Positions 5,674-7,173 of a stretch of 7,173 bases of DNA are shown piece by piece; positions within the stretch are counted from its first letter, which is position 1, and each line of letters opens with the position of its first letter. A model generated the notes under the pieces. That model was not told where the DNA came from and made no database searches. It saw only the letters and a list, made by a program, of their open reading frames with translations. Source of the DNA: an uncultured Muribaculaceae bacterium (GTDB lineage Bacteria; Bacteroidota; Bacteroidia; Bacteroidales; Muribaculaceae); contig CAJUIT010000035.1 in NCBI GenBank assembly GCA_910586565.1, forward strand, positions 1-7,173, read 5' to 3'. Made by a program: the position numbers and the translations under genes.

Positions 5674-5955
5674 TTATTTGCGGGGGCGGCGGAAGTAGTC
5701 GTTGTGGATTTTGATGATGAAGACGATGGCTGAGGAGAGGCCGGTGATGGCGTTGGTGACGATGAGGGGCCAGTTGACGGGGTTGGAGAAGAAGCCTTGC
5801 GCGATGAAGAAGAGGGCGCCGAGACCCATCAAGAGGAAGGTGGGGAGGGCGATGGCGTCGGTTTCGCGTGTGCGGATGGTGTAGATGGCCTGGGGAAGGT
5901 AGCCGAATATCATGCAGATGGCGGCGAGATAGCCGAAAGCGGTGAAGAATGACAT
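5674..5955 (-). CDS. SemiSWEET-type small sugar transporter (PQ-loop family)
   Basis: A 93-residue inner-membrane protein that would work as a dimer to let sugars cross the membrane. Three hydrophobic segments are visible at about 4-26, 36-56 and 62-85, the usual three-helix unit. The PQ motif sits in GYLPQAIYTIRTRETDAI (residues 18-35), where the LPQ and the basic stretch match the family. The length equals that of characterised SemiSWEETs. Aligned from memory with the Leptospira biflexa protein, the sugar-contacting Asn is kept (N68 in IVTNAIT). The sugar-stacking Trp is Phe (F50 in GALFFIAQGF). The start at 5955 is preferred over an in-frame ATG at 6048, because the extra 31 residues would be encoded by repeat DNA and the T-rich tract. 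The leader before 5955 is A-rich (AAAAACTCAAAA). It ends in a basic tail (RRPRK). Substrate is not predictable. Confidence 0.85.
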   Translation of the reverse strand: MSFFTAFGYLAAICMIFGYLPQAIYTIRTRETDAIALPTFLLMGLGALFFIAQGFFSNPVNWPLIVTNAITGLSSAIVFIIKIHNDYFRRPRK

Positions 5956-5959
5956 TTTT

Positions 5960-5992
5960 GAGTTTTTAGTTTTATGGTTTTTAGTTTTTAGT
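5960..5992 (-). promoter_or_regulatory. A-rich translation leader of SemiSWEET (T-rich tract copy 2)
   Basis: On the minus strand CTAAAAAC-type units are repeated up to a few bases before the start codon at 5955. A-rich leaders without Shine-Dalgarno commonly support translation initiation in Bacteroidetes. The tract resembles 5194-5225, which has no gene after it. No TTTG/TAnnTTTG promoter was found between it and the preceding gene. Confidence 0.5.
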
Positions 5993-6007
5993 GGCTGACG
6001 CGGGGAA

Positions 6008-6065
6008 GGCGCGGGGACGTTCGGCGGAGCCGCGCGTAGAGCCGCCATATATGGCGGCTTGGGGG
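6008..6065 (+). repeat. Shared 58-60 bp block, copy 2
   Basis: Near-identical to 5231-5290, including the inner hairpin CGGCGGAGCCG and the palindrome with CGCGTAGA before it and CTTGGGG after it. Here it lies upstream of the SemiSWEET start, between GGCTGACGCGGGG (5993-6005) and the periodic repeat at 6079-6111. Confidence 0.85.
6041..6058. repeat. GCCGCC/GGCGGC palindrome, copy 6
   Basis: Perfect GCCGCCATATATGGCGGC in the inverted arrangement (CGTAGA on the left, TTGGGG on the right), like the copy at 5266. It lies 86 bp upstream of the SemiSWEET start codon. Confidence 0.9.
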
Positions 6066-6078
6066 GAGGGACTTTAGG

Positions 6079-6111
6079 GTCGTTAGGGGTCTTTAAGGTC
6101 TTTAAAGACCC
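6079..6111. repeat. 9-nt periodic repeat folding into a hairpin
   Basis: Consecutive units GTCGTTAGG (6079-6087), GTCTTTAAG (6089-6097) and GTCTTTAAA (6098-6106). Within this, GGGTCTTTAA (6087-6096) and TTAAAGACCC (6102-6111) form a perfect 10-bp stem with a 5-nt loop. The stem is almost symmetric between strands and has no T run after it. It lies 84 nt past the stop of the upstream TIGR02757 gene and could act as a bidirectional 3' structure. Confidence 0.7.
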
Positions 6112-6137
6112 TACGGAAGTTGGAGGGGAGGTTACAA

Positions 6138-6155
6138 GCCGCCATGTATGGCGGC
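6138..6155. repeat. GCCGCC/GGCGGC palindrome, copy 7 (3' side of TIGR02757 gene)
   Basis: GCCGCCATGTATGGCGGC, the same variant centre as the copy at 5400. Its edge is 39 bp past the last base of the TIGR02757 stop codon. The plus-strand flank CTCTACGTGGGGGGGTGAAACG corresponds to TCTACGTGGGAGTGAAGCG beside the SemiSWEET copy. Confidence 0.88.
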
Positions 6156-6194
6156 TCTACGTGGGGGGGTGAAACGACGCGCGGGCGTGGGTCC

Positions 6195-6980
6195 CTACAG
6201 GGGGGATTTGTGCTCGATGCCGAGGCCGAAGAGGGCGTAGTCGTAGAACACGGGGTCGGAGGGACGGAGGGTGCGGAGGGTGTCGGTGAGGGAGAGGACG
6301 GCGCGACGGTCGTTGGAGGCGCGGGTGAGGAGGCCGAGGTCGCGGGCGGTGTTGCCCACGTGGACGTCGAGGGGGATGTAGAGCTGCGCGGGGGTGAGGA
6401 GGTTGCGCCAGATGCCGATGTCGACGATGCCGTCGTCGCGCACGAGCCATCGGAGGGCCATGTTGATGCGTTTGAGGGCTGTTGTGGCGAGGTTTTGGGG
6501 GAGGCAGCGTGAGTCGGGGGTGCCGCCGTTGGCCTGGGTGAGGGTGTGGCTGAGGTGCTGCACGAGGTGCCAGGCGGGGAGCTCGGCGGTGTGGACGCCA
6601 ACGGCGCGGGCGAAGTCGGCGAGTGTGGGGTGGGTGGTGTAGATGGCGCGCAGGCCGCGGAGATAGTGGATGAGGTTGCGGGCGAAGAATGTGCGGTGGA
6701 TGTTGAGCTCGGGGGGGAGGTCGAGGTAGCCTTCGTCGAGGATGTAGGCGTGGGGCTGGTAGTCCATCAGGCGGAGGATTTTCTCGCAGTTGGCGCATAT
6801 CATGCGGCGGTTACCCCAGGCGATGGTGGCGCTGAGGAGGGCGGCGATTTCGATGTCGGGTTGCGCGGTGAAGCGGCGGGGGAACTGCACGGGGTCGGCG
6901 TCGATGAACGCCGGGGAGTTTATGCGGGTGGCTTCGGCGTCGAGGAGCTCGCGGAGGTCGGAGGAAACAATGGTTTGCAT
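6195..6980 (-). CDS. TIGR02757 family (DUF2400) protein
   Basis: A 261-residue cytoplasmic protein of a conserved family of unknown function common in Bacteroidetes. Family hallmarks are present: DADPVQFPRRF (about 27-37), DIEIAALLSATIAWGNRR (about 42-59), KRINMALRWLVRDDGIVDIG (from 170), IPLDVHVGNTARDLGLL (202-218) and a C-terminal DPVFYDYALFGLGIEHKSPL. The IPLDVHVG segment recalls the VDTH segment holding the catalytic Asp of endonuclease III-type HhH-GPD DNA glycosylases, so a nucleic-acid repair role is possible but unproven. The start at 6980 is chosen over an in-frame ATG at 7049: the longer form would begin MKSVKSASQKNSK, translated from the 72-nt repeat and a lysine-rich linker. The 6980 ATG follows an A-rich leader (AAAAACAAAAACAACCA), and DPVQFPRR then falls at the expected distance. 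No clear promoter was seen upstream within the window. Confidence 0.88.
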   Translation of the reverse strand: MQTIVSSDLRELLDAEATRINSPAFIDADPVQFPRRFTAQPDIEIAALLSATIAWGNRRMICANCEKILRLMDYQPHAYILDEGYLDLPPELNIHRTFFARNLIHYLRGLRAIYTTHPTLADFARAVGVHTAELPAWHLVQHLSHTLTQANGGTPDSRCLPQNLATTALKRINMALRWLVRDDGIVDIGIWRNLLTPAQLYIPLDVHVGNTARDLGLLTRASNDRRAVLSLTDTLRTLRPSDPVFYDYALFGLGIEHKSPL

Positions 6981-7026
6981 TGGTTGTTTTTGTTTTTTGC
7001 TCGCGGATAGCTTAGAGTTTTTTTGG

Positions 7027-7098
7027 CTCGCAGATTTCACGGATTTCACGGATTGGCTAACGCGGGAAAATCTGTGAAATCTGTGGAATCTGTGAGAG
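7027..7098. repeat. 72-nt imperfect inverted repeat, copy 4
   Basis: Same plan as copies 1 and 2, but the left arm uses GGATTTCAC-type units and the core reads GGCTAACGCGGG instead of GGCTGACGCGGG. It lies about 47 bp upstream of the TIGR02757 start. An upstream in-frame ATG of that gene (7049) lies inside it. Confidence 0.88.
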
Positions 7099-7105
7099 TT
7101 TTTAG

Positions 7106-7173
7106 CTCACGGATTTCGCGGATTTCACGGATTGGCTAACGCGGGAAAATCTGTGAAATCTGTGGAATCTGTG
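7106..7173. repeat. 72-nt imperfect inverted repeat, copy 5, cut by window end
   Basis: Second of two head-to-tail copies at the right edge (period 79 bp, separated by TTTTTAG). It shares the GGCTAACGCGGG core with copy 4 and is cut four bases short by the end of the window. Unlike copies 1 and 2 it has no palindrome or GATGGGGTGTTTTCG lead beside it. Confidence 0.86.

Noticed and set aside
6083..6798. Pro/Ser/Thr-rich and Arg/Pro/His-rich minus-strand frames
   Set aside because: They are alternative frames of the GC-rich TIGR02757 gene; low-complexity composition and no family features.
6120..7010. Plus-strand Val/Glu/Gly-rich frames opposite the TIGR02757 gene
   Set aside because: Antisense shadows of a gene with clear family motifs on the minus strand.

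Overview
The window looks like chromosomal DNA from a gut-type Bacteroidales bacterium, most plausibly a GC-rich member of the Muribaculaceae/Prevotellaceae side of the order. This is inferred from a T9SS sorting tail on a large surface protein, a canonical Bacteroidetes promoter (TTTG, 20 nt, TAnnTTTG), A-rich start-codon leaders without a clear Shine-Dalgarno, a TIGR02757/DUF2400 gene, and the repeat-rich intergenic style of that order. No species is claimed.

Three protein genes are supported, all on the minus strand. Read in transcription direction they are: a TIGR02757 (DUF2400) protein (6980 to 6195), a 93-residue SemiSWEET-type sugar carrier (5955 to 5674), and a 1330-residue secreted protein with an N-terminal starch-binding-like module, a series of beta-rich repeats and a C-terminal T9SS signal (4386 to 394). 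The large gene has its own well-formed promoter at 4752-4783, a leader of about 360 nt, and a strong intrinsic terminator at 313-352. It is therefore probably a single-gene transcription unit. A run of eight G lies just upstream of its -33 box.

The remaining DNA (1-393, 4804-5673, 5956-6194, 6981-7173) carries no convincing gene. It is assembled from recurring modules: (A) an 18-bp palindrome of the type GCCGCCATATATGGCGGC in seven copies; (B) a 72-nt imperfect inverted repeat made of 9-nt sub-repeats around a GGCTGACGCGGG core, in five copies plus a half copy; (C) a pair of about 108-bp mosaic inverted repeats bracketing about 460 bp without a gene; (D) a GAAGTCAGA-like tandem tract; (E) T-rich tracts and a roughly 58-bp block present twice. 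Modules A and B are combined into a 145-bp tandem unit at the left edge.

The most distinctive observation is that one palindrome copy, with the same flanking sequence and the same orientation, lies downstream of the stop codon of every gene here. At two genes the spacing is nearly identical (38-40 nt). This suggests a REP-like 3'-UTR hairpin family. The genes themselves are plausible members of known families. The novelty, if any, lies in the repeat system and in the promoter and leader of the surface protein.
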